Shown here one piece after another: positions 12,616 to 23,906 of a DNA stretch of 64,000 bases. A model generated the notes under the pieces. The model was not told where the DNA came from and searched no databases. It worked only from the letters and a program-made list of their open reading frames with translations. How positions within the stretch are numbered: the stretch's first letter is position 1; each line of letters begins with the position of its first letter. This stretch comes from Phlebotomus papatasi (taxonomy: Eukaryota; Arthropoda; Insecta; Diptera; Psychodidae). The translations under genes and the position numbers were made by a program. The stretch is taken from positions 87,730,001 through 87,794,000 of the forward strand of contig NC_077222.1 in assembly GCF_024763615.1 (NCBI RefSeq), given 5' to 3'.

Positions 12616-14780
12616 ACTTACTATGAATTTTTTTAATAAAATTAATTTAGGAGTGGAATCATTGATTATAAGTTGGACAGAAAATGATATCAGACGGATA
12701 TATTTTTCGATTCGAGAGTTAATTTTACCAGTTCAATTTGGAATATCGTTTTGATGTCGAATGATGATCTTCAAAATTGAATAATGAAGATAAGCTTTCA
12801 AAAAGGTTTTTTTTTTTAATATGTACAACAGCAAAAAACTTAATAAAAGTAACTCTAAAAATAAAATAAAATCAAACTTTATTCACTGCATTAGAATCGT
12901 GAAGTGTTTTCGCAAATATTTTCATATATTCGAAAGTATAAGAATGCAAACTTGATGAACTCGGGCGATCCTATTTCTAAAATATCTAAAGGTGAAAATG
13001 GAGAGATTTTCTTTAAAAAAAATTACAATGTGGGATAAAAAAATAACAACGGAAGCATGGAAGAAGCATCCATACTACATGAAAGGCGCTCCTGGGCGGT
13101 CTACAAACGAACATAGAAGATTCTTTTAACACGACATCCATAACAATATGACATAATTAAATTGTAACACTATATTCCGATACGATTAATAATAATAATT
13201 GAATTGAATTGAATAGAGTTCAAAACAGTTTTTGAGAAATTAAACTAAACAAGATTTTAGTAAAATGCTTGTAAATATTGTGAAATATAATGATATAAGA
13301 ATACATAGATTAGTTTCTCTATTTCGAGATCAAAAATAAAAATATTTACAAGAGAAAATTTTGAAAAAGTAGTATAAAACTTATTCATTCCATTCAAAAT
13401 TTAAAAATAGAACATACTCCAAAAAACACTAGAAAATGTAATACAATAGCAATCTCCAAATCGTTTACAACAAAGTACGGATTAAACTCAGTTACATTTT
13501 GTGCAATACATATCACTTTATAATAAATTTTAAGCAAGACTTCATGTTAAACGATAACTTAAAAATCACTAATTTTAAAATTTTAATCAACAATAATTTA
13601 GATCATCTGTAACTTATTTTTCCCGAGATCCGCTAATATTTTCCGAATTAGATACAAACTCAATTTATATACTACGATAACATTTTTAATATAGTCCTTA
13701 TGTAAGTACTTTGCATTTTTGGGAATGAATAAAATTCAATTCAATTCAATAAAATCCAATAATCTTAAAATATAAGAAGGGTTTTGTAAATAGGTATTTA
13801 AATCAAATAATCAAAGTTATAGGGATGAACTTCTTGTCACAAAATAAATTTCTGTAATAAATCTTATAAATTTTCAATTTTCTTCTTCTAAAAAAAAACA
13901 ATAATTAAAATTGAGCATCAGATATCAACGAGTAATTAAATATTTCATTCCATAAGTTTTGTAGTTTCATTTCCATATCTCATTGGCTAGCTTAAAACAT
14001 TTCAAAGTTTACAAAGCTCTAACCTTTGCTTTAGTTTAAAAAGGATTTCTTAAAGTCAAAAAAAATCAATTTGATTTGAAAAGATTCAGTATCTTCATGA
14101 TAATTTACCATATAAGTCTGAGATACAAAATTAGGAATCAGACTGAATGTACGAGGAAATTGCTTCGTCTAAATTTTATTATCTCATTCACTCATTTAGA
14201 ACTGAAAATCCCCTTCTGAAAAAAACCCTTTTTTACTTTATTCCAAATGGCAGTGTTTTCTGAAACAATCTGCGTCCCCATCTCGAATTGGTTTACGATT
14301 TTGTCATTTTCCATCTCTCCTTCACGAGAAAATATTGTTTTTCTTAGAGCATTTGTCATACGAAGACAAATACAATGATATTGAAAACCATATTCTTTGA
14401 GAATAAATTCACATCCATTTCACTTGCCATTTTATTGTCATCGAGAACTTTACCAAAAGTATAGGTTTTTTGTCTTGGAGGGAAGAGGAATGGGTCAAAT
14501 TATACATTGGCAAGTAAATCATCCGACCCTCGAAGAGTGAATTGTTTGAATTTGAAGGAGAGACAGTGGATGATTTTGGAGAAATCAATGGCAAAGAAAA
14601 TTCGATGAGTGCTTGAATGTTTATAACATTATTTTGCATTTGATTCTGTATTTATTTGTAGGGATTGGAAGTATAATCTTAAAAGCAGTGAAATGGATCA
14701 GAATTAAGGTCATCTTTATGAGAAAAGTCGATTTTTTGTAGGGGCCATTAAAGACCATAATGGTGGTCTTACAATATAAA
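12616..14780. other. Very AT-rich non-coding stretch
   Basis: Over 70 percent A+T by eye, no exon-like frame. The words AATTGAATTGAATTGAAT (13195-13213) and ATTCAATTCAATTCAAT (13735-13750) are inverted short-tandem tails about 540 bp apart. They may mark the ends of a decayed element, but nothing recognisable lies between them. Confidence 0.4.
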
Positions 14781-15000
14781 ATTAAAATGTTTTATTAAGC
14801 ACTGGACTGTTCTCAAGTGCTTCTGCATTATCGACTTTTCTTTGTGATTGTTCCTATTTTTGACTGTTTTCCCCAGACCCAGCTGTGTTCTAAAACCATC
14901 AAACAGTCGTGACAGGAACCATGTAGAAGCACTTAAGAACAGTAAAGTATTTAAAAAAAAAGATACCCTTTCATTATTTTTCATTGGAAGAGCACCATCA
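14781..15000. mobile_element. AGCACT MITE family, copy 1
   Basis: Inverted arms: AAGCACTGGACTGTTCTCAA on the left and a complementary AAGAACAGTAAAGTATTT on the right. They enclose the words GCTTCTGCATTATCGACTTT and AACAGTCGTGACAGGAACC, which recur at 46270-46490 and 46505-46830. The right side continues into TTTTTCATTGGAAGAGCACC, also present at the right end of the third copy, so the terminal repeats are longer than the visible arms. Confidence 0.7.
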
Positions 15001-17389
15001 GTCAATATCTCTAACCGTTTGGTCTGTAGGTCACCAACAGGAAAATGATTAAGCAAATAAATATCGGGATCTTTATAACTTTTAAAACTTCTAACTTAAA
15101 ATTGTCTTCAAATCAATAAAATTCAAAAAATCAAATAATTTTCATAACTTGCTCCTCTCTTTGAGTTCGAGCAGTAATGTAGGTTTCACTTTCGGGATGG
15201 AAGATAAAGTACCAAGTGACACTTGGAGGTAAATTTTGGTTGAAAAAAAAAAGGAGAATGATGGGATGTTCGACAACAATATTGGAAAAAGCACACCCGT
15301 CAATTTTCTTTTTCTCCACTTTTCTTTTATGGGATTTTTTTTCATGTGATGGTCGGGCATGGGTTTGGGAGAAAAAAATAAATTGCCAGATTAACCGAAC
15401 TCGATTCGCCAGCCATAATTCATGTGAATGGCGAAAGGAGAGCAACACATTTTCATGGGTTTTTCCGCTTTCGAGCCACTATCAGTTGCGAATGGTTGGA
15501 TGAAAAAGATTATGTAAAATCTCAAGCATTCCCTAACATCCCCATTTAGGTGGTGTTTTTTTCTTTAACATGGAATTCCGACCAGCATCAAAGGAAGAAC
15601 CACATGTTTGTGGTCAATTTTGGGAAAAAGAGAAGAATTTTCTCAATGACCTTTTGAACCATTCAATTTAGACCGTCCTTGTCCTTGTCCCTTGCTTGAC
15701 ACTTTTAGCACTGATACAGGATGAAGCTTTTCAAGAATTTTCCGTGTGACTTATCAGCAAGATTTTCTGCTTTTTAACTCAATTTGCAAATCATTTAGAA
15801 AATTTAAGATTTTCATGGAATTTAATATTCATCAGTGAATAAATTTTGATGGACTTTATTAGTCTTCGAATTCTTTTACTCCTACCAATCCAGAATGCTT
15901 TTTGAAATCATTTTTATTTGTGTTAATACCGTGCAATATTATGCTTTATCCACTTGTAAATTAAATATTTAATTACATAAAATATTTTAGCCCCACAGCG
16001 TGCTCTAATTGGATAGAAACTGAAAATATTTAAAACATTATAAATTTTAGGAAATTAAAAAGTTTAATACAATTAAAATGCTTTAGGTATACAATTAATT
16101 TAAAATTTACATTAAAATAATTTTCCTTAATTGTAAATTCAATTTAATTTTCAGATGAATTGTGGCTATGCATTATTTAGCATTAAAAGACATTTGAGTT
16201 GATAGATTACCACTTATTTATTGATATAAACTAATACTTGGTCCACCAAAACATATTTAAGCATGCTAAAATAGCATAAATATAGTTGCTCAATTATATT
16301 TGAATTCAGCAAATTAAAATGTTAAAATTGCTCATTGATTTCAATTTTTATTGAAGTTAAACAAGTAGCCTTTTGTACCAAATTGTTCTTATTAAATTTA
16401 TTCACTCATAATTCATTATTAGTTGTGGACAAAAAAATAAAATAAGTACAGATATTAGTGATAAACTTGTACGAGAGTGAAGCTTCAGTATCGGGAGTAA
16501 TTTACTGAGTACCTCGCAATTCGAAAGTCATTGTTGTGTCAAGAAATCGTAGTTGAGATGACTTCATACGGATTTTCAAAAAGATTGTATGAGAATCTCT
16601 TCATGATCCCCTTGCCTACAACACTTTCTTCTGGCTTTGGGGATTTTTTTGCATAACAGATAAGTGACTTATAAGACATTTTAAGTACTATCACACATTT
16701 TCCGGATCATACACAATCAAAAATTTGGCTTGCAAAATGTGGCTTGGCTGTGAGAACTTTCAAGTAAATTCTAGAAATCTTATAATGCTCAATTGGCTCA
16801 ATTGAATTTAAAATAAAATTATCAAAATCCTAGTGTGATAGCACCGTAAGTCTAATAATTGGCTAGACTAGACGTTTTAGTTTTTAAGCGCCTTCAATAT
16901 TAAGCCAATCGGAGAACGAGATGCGAATAAAAAAATTATGATGTAACCAAATGTTTAAACCATTAAATCCCTTTATTCGATTATATTATATGCAAATTAG
17001 GTAATTTTTTGTAATTAATTAATGGAATGTATTGACTTTATTGTAGTTAATTGTTACTAGGACACTCCTTTATTCTAATCCATCAAACGTAAGAAATATA
17101 GCCTGACAGAAGTAGAAATATATTTTATTGCACTTTTCTCGCTTAGTGTAGTGTTCGAGCTTAAAGTTTTGCACGGAAAGTTTGATATCGCGTCGATTTT
17201 GATAATATTTTTCTTTAATTTCTTTTCTGAATTGAACTCTGAATGACAAATACTTTTCTTTGACTGTAACTCTATATAAATGAATAATATTTGTAATGGA
17301 TTATTGTATTGTATTTAATTTCAATGATCGTTTGATAGCATCACTCCATGTCTAATAGACGTTTTCTCTTAATTTTCAAAAGAATCATA
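15001..17389. other. AT-rich non-coding stretch, no gene seen
   Basis: The overlapping frames at 15131-15503 on both strands are low-complexity (runs of F, S and K) and are not convincing. The rest is A+T-rich with no structure I can support. Confidence 0.4.
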
Positions 17390-17594
17390 TAGGGGGAAGT
17401 CGGGCACCTTTGAAATGGGGTATCTTTGAAATTGGGTTTCTTTCTACTATTTTAAAATACAACTAAACTTTACCGTGAAAGAGTTTAGATTAGCAAACCA
17501 ATTGTAAAGCTCAATTACTGCCTCAATTCCTTTAAAAATAGAGAGGAATGGGTTCAATTTAAAAGGTCAATTCAAAGGTGCCCTACTTCTTCTA
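17390..17594. mobile_element. TAGGG-tip MITE, CACCTTTGAA motif, copy 1
   Basis: The left end is TAGGGGGAAGTCGGGCACC and the right end read inward is TAGAAGAAGTAGGGCACC. The subterminal pair GGGCACCTTTGAAAT and GGGGTATCTTTGAAAT is spaced 16 bp. The internal words AACCAATTGTAAAGCT show it is the same family as 62039-62260. Confidence 0.75.
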
Positions 17595-17661
17595 TTATTC
17601 TGTAATTCCAAAATATGAATATTAACATTCTAATACGTTCAAATATGGACTGGCGGAGTTT

Positions 17662-18020
17662 ATTTTAAATGGATATCTCCGGTAATTTGCAGTGAAAAGC
17701 TAATCACCCTAGATGAAAACATTTTTTCGATTTTGTCCAGAGCTTTCGATGTTGATAGGAATCTTCTTCAATGGATGGAAGCGCATTAAAGTTATTTAAA
17801 AAAAAATTATTATTCAATTATTTAAAAAATTGTCCGAAAAAACAACTTTTATAAATATGAAAAGTTAAGAAAAAAATCTTTGCAAATAAACATTAATGCC
17901 TTCGAGCCACTGAGGAAGATCCCCATCAGGACCAGAAGCCCTGGGAAAAACCCAAAAAAGTGTTTTCATTTTAGGATGACTACCTTTTCACTGACAATCC
18001 TTGGAGATATCCCTTAAAAT
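17662..18020. repeat. Foldback repeat of the GAAACGTT group, locus 2
   Basis: Long imperfect inverted arms of about 105 bp. The left runs from TTTTAAATGGATATCTCCGG through GATAGGAATCTTCTTCAATGG. The right runs from CCACTGAGGAAGATCCCC to CCTTGGAGATATCCCTTAAAA. The GAGGAAGATCC block is shared with the other foldbacks of this group. The CGAAACGTT part is degraded here. Confidence 0.65.
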
Positions 18021-19289
18021 TAACATTCTATCTCTAATGTTTATGTCAGACTTTCTGAATGGGTTAATATCATACAGTTCATGCTCTATTCTATTGCTAT
18101 TGCATAACACATTGTACGTCTACTAGTTAATTAAGCAACTAGAATGAAAAGTATAATAGAATTTAAATTCGTAGGAGATATTTTAAAATATTAAGCAATA
18201 GTAAGAACACTTCAATATTTTTCGTAGAGTAATTATTTTTAATCTTCTGCAAGTTATAGAACACAACTTTTATTCAAATTCAAATGCTTTTTGTACATAA
18301 TTAAAAAGTTTCAAAATTATTTAATTGAAAATTTGTTTCTTTGAGGTTAAGATCTAAATTGTACTCTAGCTTTATCCTCAAAAAGTATTCTTGTCTGAAG
18401 AATTGCAGCTTCTACTGAGAAGCATTTGTTGCTCTCAAAACTGATTAAATTTATACGAAATATATAACAAAATTTTATATTTCGAGATTAATATACAAAA
18501 AGTTTTAGGATTTTTTCACCATTTCTATAATCTAATTACAATAAAATATTAAATAACTGACTTTATATTAAGCAAATGCAAAAATTTTGGTCATCTATTG
18601 AACATCAAGAGCAATTTATATCCAAAGTATAAACTGATTGGTACATCTGGAAAGCTCATTAATAGTTATTATTGTATTTATCAACAAAAATAAAACAAAT
18701 TAACAACCCATTTTAATTATCCTGTGCCAACAGAAATCGAGCTTTATGAAAAGCTCCTCATTAAAAGTTTCATTTCATAAATGAGCCCAAACTGTATAAT
18801 GAAAATCTATAGAAAAATCAATGAGTTTCCCACCATAGCGAGATTTTCCTTTCAACAATAAATAGATTGTTTGGGGAAAAAATGAAAAGTCAAAAGGGGG
18901 TGTAGTGCAGCAACCCCCCCCATAAAAAAAAACCCTTGGAACCATTGGACATCGGCCAATTTACAATTATGAATGACGCTGTTTATGCGACCCAAGCTGC
19001 TGGGGTCGTAGAGGAAAATCGATATCAGCGTCATATCTCATGCAATTCTATGCGTTTTAGCTTGTTTGGATAAAAGTGGAACAAAGGGTTAGTGGAAAGT
19101 CATGTGTAATTATTTTTAATGGATATTTACCCCATATACAATACCCACCCCATAAGGTTGGAGGACTTTATTAAACAAAACGCCACTCCATTTGCGATGT
19201 AATCACATTCATGTCCAATGGATAAGGGAAAGAGTTGGTGATTGATAATCTCATCCGGTGTTTTTTTTTTATTGCATTCATCTCCACAG
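18021..19289. other. Intronic or upstream DNA before the first visible dpr exon
   Basis: AT-rich with no exon-like frame until the pyrimidine run at 19260-19289 (ten T, then ATTGCATTCATCTCCACAG), which is a strong splice acceptor. A G-run/C-run pair near 18894-18920 (AAGGGGGTG and CAACCCCCCCC) can form a short hairpin. Confidence 0.5.
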
Positions 19290-19456
19290 GTAGCTTGGCA
19301 ACTGGCTCGCGGAGATTCCTCACGGACTTCCTGCAGGAGTGGCCAACGCCCGGAACTGGCCCATATTTTGACACATCAGTTCCATCCAACATCACTGGAC
19401 TCGTTGGCAAGACTGTTCATCTAGTGTGTAAAGTGAAAAACCTGGGAAATCGAACG
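19290..19456 (+). CDS. dpr: dpr-family Ig gene, exon a (first half of Ig1)
   Basis: Dpr proteins are neuronal cell-surface proteins with two Ig domains that bind DIP partners and help specify synaptic connections. This exon encodes about 55 residues. A linker leads into GPYFDTSVPSNITGLVGKT, the A/B strands typical of Dpr Ig1, then the first disulfide Cys in HLVCKVKNLGNRT. Two N-glycosylation sites (NIT, NRT) are visible. The acceptor is TCTCCACAG|GT (entry phase 1) and the donor is ACG|GTATGT at 19457, leaving phase 0. That matches the next exon at 61250. The family is clear from the motifs; the paralogue (dpr8/9/21-like) cannot be fixed without alignment. The upstream exons, including the signal peptide, were not found. 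Confidence 0.9.
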
Positions 19457-19560
19457 GTATGTCATATATATTTTTTTAATCCTTTTATTCCACCTGAAGC
19501 ATCCTCTATTTTCGGGGAACAATTGACACTGACAACATTTCAGGGGACGTTCAATAAATA

Positions 19561-20050
19561 AAAATATGTCATAGTGATTTTGTTTAAAAGCTTCCAAACT
19601 ATTTTGAATTTCTAAAAATATATTCGTTTAAAAATAAATTTTCATTCATTTAGATTAACAGATTGATTGCAAATAGAAAGCTTTTACCAGGCGCCCTAAA
19701 TTCGAACATTGACGATTTATCAATTTTTTCAATTGAAAATTTGGGTTTCACTGAATTACTAAAGTATATTCAAATATTGTAACTAAAACTAAAACTAAAA
19801 CTACAACTTTTAAGACTATATTAATGTTGATATATAATATTAAATAAAATATTAATCCTATCAAAATGGAGAAATGAATAGTACAATATTTCCTAAAATT
19901 TATTAGACTTACGGAGCGTGATCAATAGTTTGCGGCTAAGGTCTATAGACTAATTTAGATACTACATATAGATTGGCTAATTAATAAACACAATATACTC
20001 TTACTGATGATAATAAAATATAAACGATCAATTTGATAGATAATATTTAA
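19561..20050. other. Start of the long dpr intron, nothing recognised
   Basis: AT-rich DNA with short tandem words (AACTAAAACTAAAACTA near 19785). Neither strand has an exon-like frame, and no element ends were found. Confidence 0.4.
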
Positions 20051-20110
20051 TAAAGCGGTCTTCAAACCTAACGCTAAACCCAGTTCCCAAAGGTCTTCAA
20101 TTTCTAAAAA
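20051..20110. repeat. TTCARACCTAA dispersed motif
   Basis: The words AAAGCGGTCTTCAAACC, CTAAACCC and CAGTTCCC recur in partial form at 32893-32945 (twice) and 39300-39345. They probably mark a decayed dispersed repeat associated with the CCAAAATCCCGAA arrays. Confidence 0.4.
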
Positions 20111-20129
20111 TTGTTTTTTTTTTTAATTT

Positions 20130-20400
20130 TTAATTTTTGCGGCTATTAAAAGGTAGCCGGACTTTCCGGTTTATTTGGGTCCGGTTGCCAAATATTCATT
20201 TTCGTAGGGAGCGGCTGGGGATTCTAAGCGTGGAACTTCCATCACGCTGCTCGTTCGCCTTACCCCCTAAGGATTGAGACTTGGAGTTTGTCTGATGACT
20301 GCCCCCCATTGACTACACCCGCCTCTAGGGTTTCTTTTTCTGAAGGTCAGAAGAACACACTATAAATACTACAAATAAATAAATAAATAACATTAAAACA
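20130..20400 (+). mobile_element. Probable SINE or LINE 3' end with AAAT tail
   Basis: A locally GC-rich block (20150-20345) is followed by a simple tail of AAAT units (20375-20392), the usual form of a retroposed 3' end. No reverse transcriptase or tRNA-like promoter is visible, so the family is unknown. Sequence such as GGTAGCCGGACTTTCCGG stands out against the AT-rich flanks. Confidence 0.45.
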
Positions 20401-20608
20401 TTACAAAATATTTCTTAGATGTTATCACAGTAATAATGTTAATAAAGTAATAATGTTATAAGTAAATATAACAAACAAACGAATAAATAAATAATAAAAT
20501 GAATTTATTAAAGGTACCACTGAAAGTAAAACTTTTCAAAAGCTTAAACTTTTAAGAAATAAGAACAGTTACGGGGTTACGTGGTTTAAGAGTAAGAGCA
20601 CTAAAAAA

Positions 20609-20842
20609 TAGAACTGGGAAATTGGGCCAGTGATAAACATAAGGTAGTTGTAAACGATACGAATGTTCTTATTAGATATAAGACTTCGAATGACAAGACC
20701 TCTATATCAAGTCACAGATGCTATAAGGATCCTTGTCAGCTGAAGAAATGATCGACATAAGGTTTAAGTCGTTTAAGTAATGTACGCATAAAAAACAGTG
20801 TTTACAATTACCCCATGTTTACTATTGCCCCAATTTCGCCTA
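20609..20842. mobile_element. TAGGG-tip MITE, GTAAACA motif
   Basis: The right end read inward is TAGGCGAAATTGGGGCAAT, with TGGGGCAATAGTAAACA and TGGGGTAATTGTAAACA in tandem at 17 bp. The left end is a diverged counterpart (GAACTGGGAAATTGGGCC, GATAAACATAAGGTAGTTG). It has the same design as 10433-10648 but different motif text. Confidence 0.65.
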
Positions 20843-21186
20843 TTTTCTCTCATTTTTTTAATTAAAACTATATTTTGTAATATTTCTAATAAATATATTC
20901 ACTGGGACCTGACTTCAGAGTAATACTACGGAGTGGACGTTCAAATAAAAAAGCTGTGCCAGTTTTCATGTAAAATAAGTTTCCTCAAATTGAATAAAAC
21001 GAGTGCAACCGTCACTGGTTTCTCGGGCGATGCACGCATTTTTATATTAATGAATTCAATAACTCCACGCTTTTTTAGTTAACAGCTCGTTTTCAAATTG
21101 TTGTCCAATTACATGAAGTCTACCAAAAAATCGGAAAAGATTCTCTACCATGAATGTGAGTTTAAATTGGGAAATTCGGTCACTTT

Positions 21187-21331
21187 GGATTGTAAACGAT
21201 GAAAAAGTTACGGATTGACCTTATTGCTTTTCTCTCCTTTATTCTCCTTACAATAAGCCTCCGAAACGTTGTAACGAGAATAAAGGAGAGAAAAGCAGTA
21301 AGGCCAATCCGTGTCTTTTTCGTCGTTTGAG
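21187..21331. repeat. Foldback repeat of the GAAACGTT group, locus 3
   Basis: Arms of about 60 bp: GGATTGTAAACGATGAAAAAG through GCTTTTCTCTCCTTTATTCT on the left, and AGAATAAAGGAGAGAAAAGC through CTTTTTCGTCGTTTGAG on the right. The short centre contains CCTCCGAAACGTTGTAACG. Confidence 0.75.
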
Positions 21332-22715
21332 ATTCTCTTCCTTTTCTATGTGTTTTTTTATAACGGCCCACGGTGGATGGACAAGTAAAAAGAAAGTTCA
21401 AGATATACTCACTAAATGAAACCCTCAGATTTGAGCTTTTCACTGATCATGGAAATTTATTTTTTCACTAACACTATCTGTTTACTTCATCATTAAACAC
21501 CATTCACTCCAGTTCTTTGCCAAAAAGGTCATCCTGGTCTTTAGAACTGTTCACTAAAATTTATTCACATTCTAAAAAACAATTAAAAACACATACATTG
21601 AGGAAACTTCGATTACATTTCAATTTTTGAGGTCATTTTACTTTCTCCTTAAAAAATGTTCTAGCACGTTCTCTCCGTAGTATTACTCTGAGGACCTGAC
21701 TATCTTAAATGTCTTTGAAAAACAACTTCCTTTTCTGGTGAAAGGATTACTTAAAATAATTTTAGAAGATGAAATATGGTGTGAAATACTCTGGAAAAGT
21801 TAATTTTTTTCTATAAAATACTCCCAAAAATAACAAGATTTATTTTTTCGAAAATTCTTTGTTTAAAAACAAACTCAACTAATCTGCTAACTGGAGATAT
21901 TTGATTTTTTTCTGACTTCAGATGAACTTATAGAAGAAAGCGCGATACCTTCGGACAAATCAAACTTCGGACAATTAATTTTTTTCTCTATGCTCCTTAT
22001 GGATTTGAACCATAGCACTTTTCTGAAAACTTTGAGGCATTAGGCTATAGCTATTAAAATATAATATTATAATGGGCCAAATTCATTTATAACACAGTAA
22101 AAAAAATGATTTGTGCGAAGCGCAAATCATTCGAAGGGAGCGCGCTTTCCTCTACTAAGTAAAGGAAAAGTTTCACCCGAAAAGTTAGTTTTTTTTTCTA
22201 AAAACGTTTTAGAAATACTGGACCCCACGGCACAATTTTTAAAACTTTTGACTGAAAATTTCAGAAAATATAGTTTATGTTATATTTTTATGCACTTAAG
22301 AGCTTTATTTAAATAGTTTTACATTGTGCCGAAAAAAATTTAGGGAAAATACGATATTTTTTTTAATCTTCATGACAAATGATGATTTCGGACGATTGGT
22401 CACCCGTGAATCATAGAAAAAATAATTTTTCCTGACTATCTAAAATTATTTTTTCTCATATTTGTACGTACTCGTAGAGGATTGCAGGAATTTAGATTTT
22501 TTTTTTGCAAATCTCCAAGTGTGTGCTATAAAATACTCAAGCTTAAAAGTGATAAGTTTTCATTGCCGAATGATTTTTATTATTTTTTTATATATCCTAT
22601 TTTTTTTAAAGCAAATTATTTTTGGAATAGAAACAACAATAATTCCATGTTAGAGGTCGACCGTTAGGATGTGTACTTTGTCAAAATTTAGAATATCTGT
22701 CTTGATTTTTTTCCT
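21332..22715. other. AT-rich non-coding stretch, one short palindrome
   Basis: No gene is visible. At 22107-22131 ATGATTTG and CAAATCAT pair around TGCGAAGCG. Open frames nearby are short and rich in F, Y and K, as expected from AT-rich DNA. Confidence 0.4.
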
Positions 22716-22887
22716 GTAATAAGTTTTTATTGGCCAACAGAAACAAATTATTAGTTCTTTTCTTAACCAAAATACTTAAAACAAATTCTGGAAAACTGAC
22801 TTACATCAAAAGAAGGGAGAACAAAAAGAAATTTCACAATTTGTTACTATGTAAGCCTTGAGGAAGGTTCCAACCAAGGACAGAAAC

Positions 22888-23605
22888 TGTTACGGCGCAA
22901 TCTTAATTTTTTAGCGCAATTGCAAAGATTGGCGCGTGAATCGATGAGAATGGACTGTAAGCCAGTGGCGCTCATTTCATGCAAGTGGAGCACTGGCTAA
23001 TGCGGGTTTTTTACTCCTCCCAAAGATCCCGCTAATCCTGATGCGCAATCGAGTTCCCAAAAATTACCATTTTTTCCTTCTATTCAGTCTCAAATAATCC
23101 ATTGGCACAAGAGCATTCGAGTGAATTCCAAAATCAATTTATGTGAGAAAATTATTGTAAATTATTTATTAAGTTAAAGAAAATAAGTGGAAAGGATTGT
23201 AAAAATCAGTGAATTTATTTGGTGAACATTAAAAATTATTGGTGGTGGAACAAAGTGTTTTTTCATCAAAGTTTTTCGCCAACACGTGGGACCACGTGGA
23301 GTCTTTTAGAAGACACACATTTTCTGGACATCAGACGGAAAATCTGCCCATCGCGGGAAAATTTCGTCCATTCGACCGGATGGTTCGGTGGACAGGCAGA
23401 TATTAATTTTCCGTATTTTTCTACCGTTTTTCAGGTAATTCAGTGGACTCCTTTCTGAGACTTTTGGGGCAATTTTTTTATCGTTCAATTATTTCATCTT
23501 CTTTAAGGTAATTGGGAAACTAAAGCACAGTCCGTGCAATCCATTCTAAAGTGGAATACTTATACTTTTTCTACTACATTTTCCCAAGGTTTGTGTAACT
23601 GCACA
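22888..23605 (+). repeat. BEL 5' LTR
   Basis: Starts TGTTACGGCG and ends GTAACTGCACA. It should hold the element's promoter and polyadenylation signals, though no canonical TATA box stands out. The 3' part contains CCGTTTTTCAGGTAATT and CTTTAAGGTAATT, which resemble splice sites. The boundary is supported by the identical right LTR and by the flanking GAAAC. Confidence 0.93.
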
Positions 23606-23610
23606 TAATT

Positions 23611-23627
23611 TGGTCCTTCGAGCCGGA
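23611..23627 (+). promoter_or_regulatory. Primer-binding site, upstream copy (tRNA-Tyr)
   Basis: TGGTCCTTCGAGCCGGA lies 5 nt after the LTR. It is complementary over all 17 nt to the 3' end of metazoan tRNA-Tyr as I remember it (…TCCGGCTCGAAGGA plus CCA). The downstream copy at 23858 matches only for the first 12 nt and then reads GACCCC. The family's normal PBS is thus presumably the 12-nt form. Confidence 0.7.
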
Positions 23628-23857
23628 TGGTTCGGTGGACAGGCAGATATTAATTTTCCGTATTTTTCTACCGTTTTTCAGGTAATTCAGTGGACTCCTT
23701 TCTGAGACTTTTGGGGCAATTTTTTTATCGTTCAATTATTTCATCTTCTTTAAGGTAATTGGGAAACTAAAGCACAGTCCGTGCAATCCATTCTAAAGTG
23801 GAATACTTATACTTTTTCTACTACATTTTCCCAAGGTTTGTGTAACTGCACATAATT

Positions 23858-23869
23858 TGGTCCTTCGAG
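23858..23869 (+). promoter_or_regulatory. Primer-binding site, downstream copy
   Basis: TGGTCCTTCGAG, 12 nt complementary to the tRNA-Tyr 3' end, 5 nt after the second LTR end. It is followed by GACCCCAGCG, then the gag-pol start codon at 23907. This is probably the ancestral PBS context. Confidence 0.65.
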
Positions 23870-23906
23870 GACCCCAGCGCACTCAATACCAGTCCACAGC
23901 TTCAGG

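Larger units (their letters stand above)
23376..23869 (+). repeat. Exact 247-bp tandem duplication of LTR 3' part plus PBS
   Basis: The segment 23376-23622 (CCGGATGGTTCGG... through the LTR end and TAATTTGGTCCTTCGAG) is repeated at 23623-23869 with no difference seen. The result is two candidate primer-binding sites. The right LTR has no such duplication, so it arose in the 5' leader region rather than in the LTR. Confidence 0.92.

Noticed and set aside
21086..21130. Possible start of an unrelated gene near the 21-kb foldback
   Set aside because: Frames in this part are translations of the foldback arms, with none extending beyond them.
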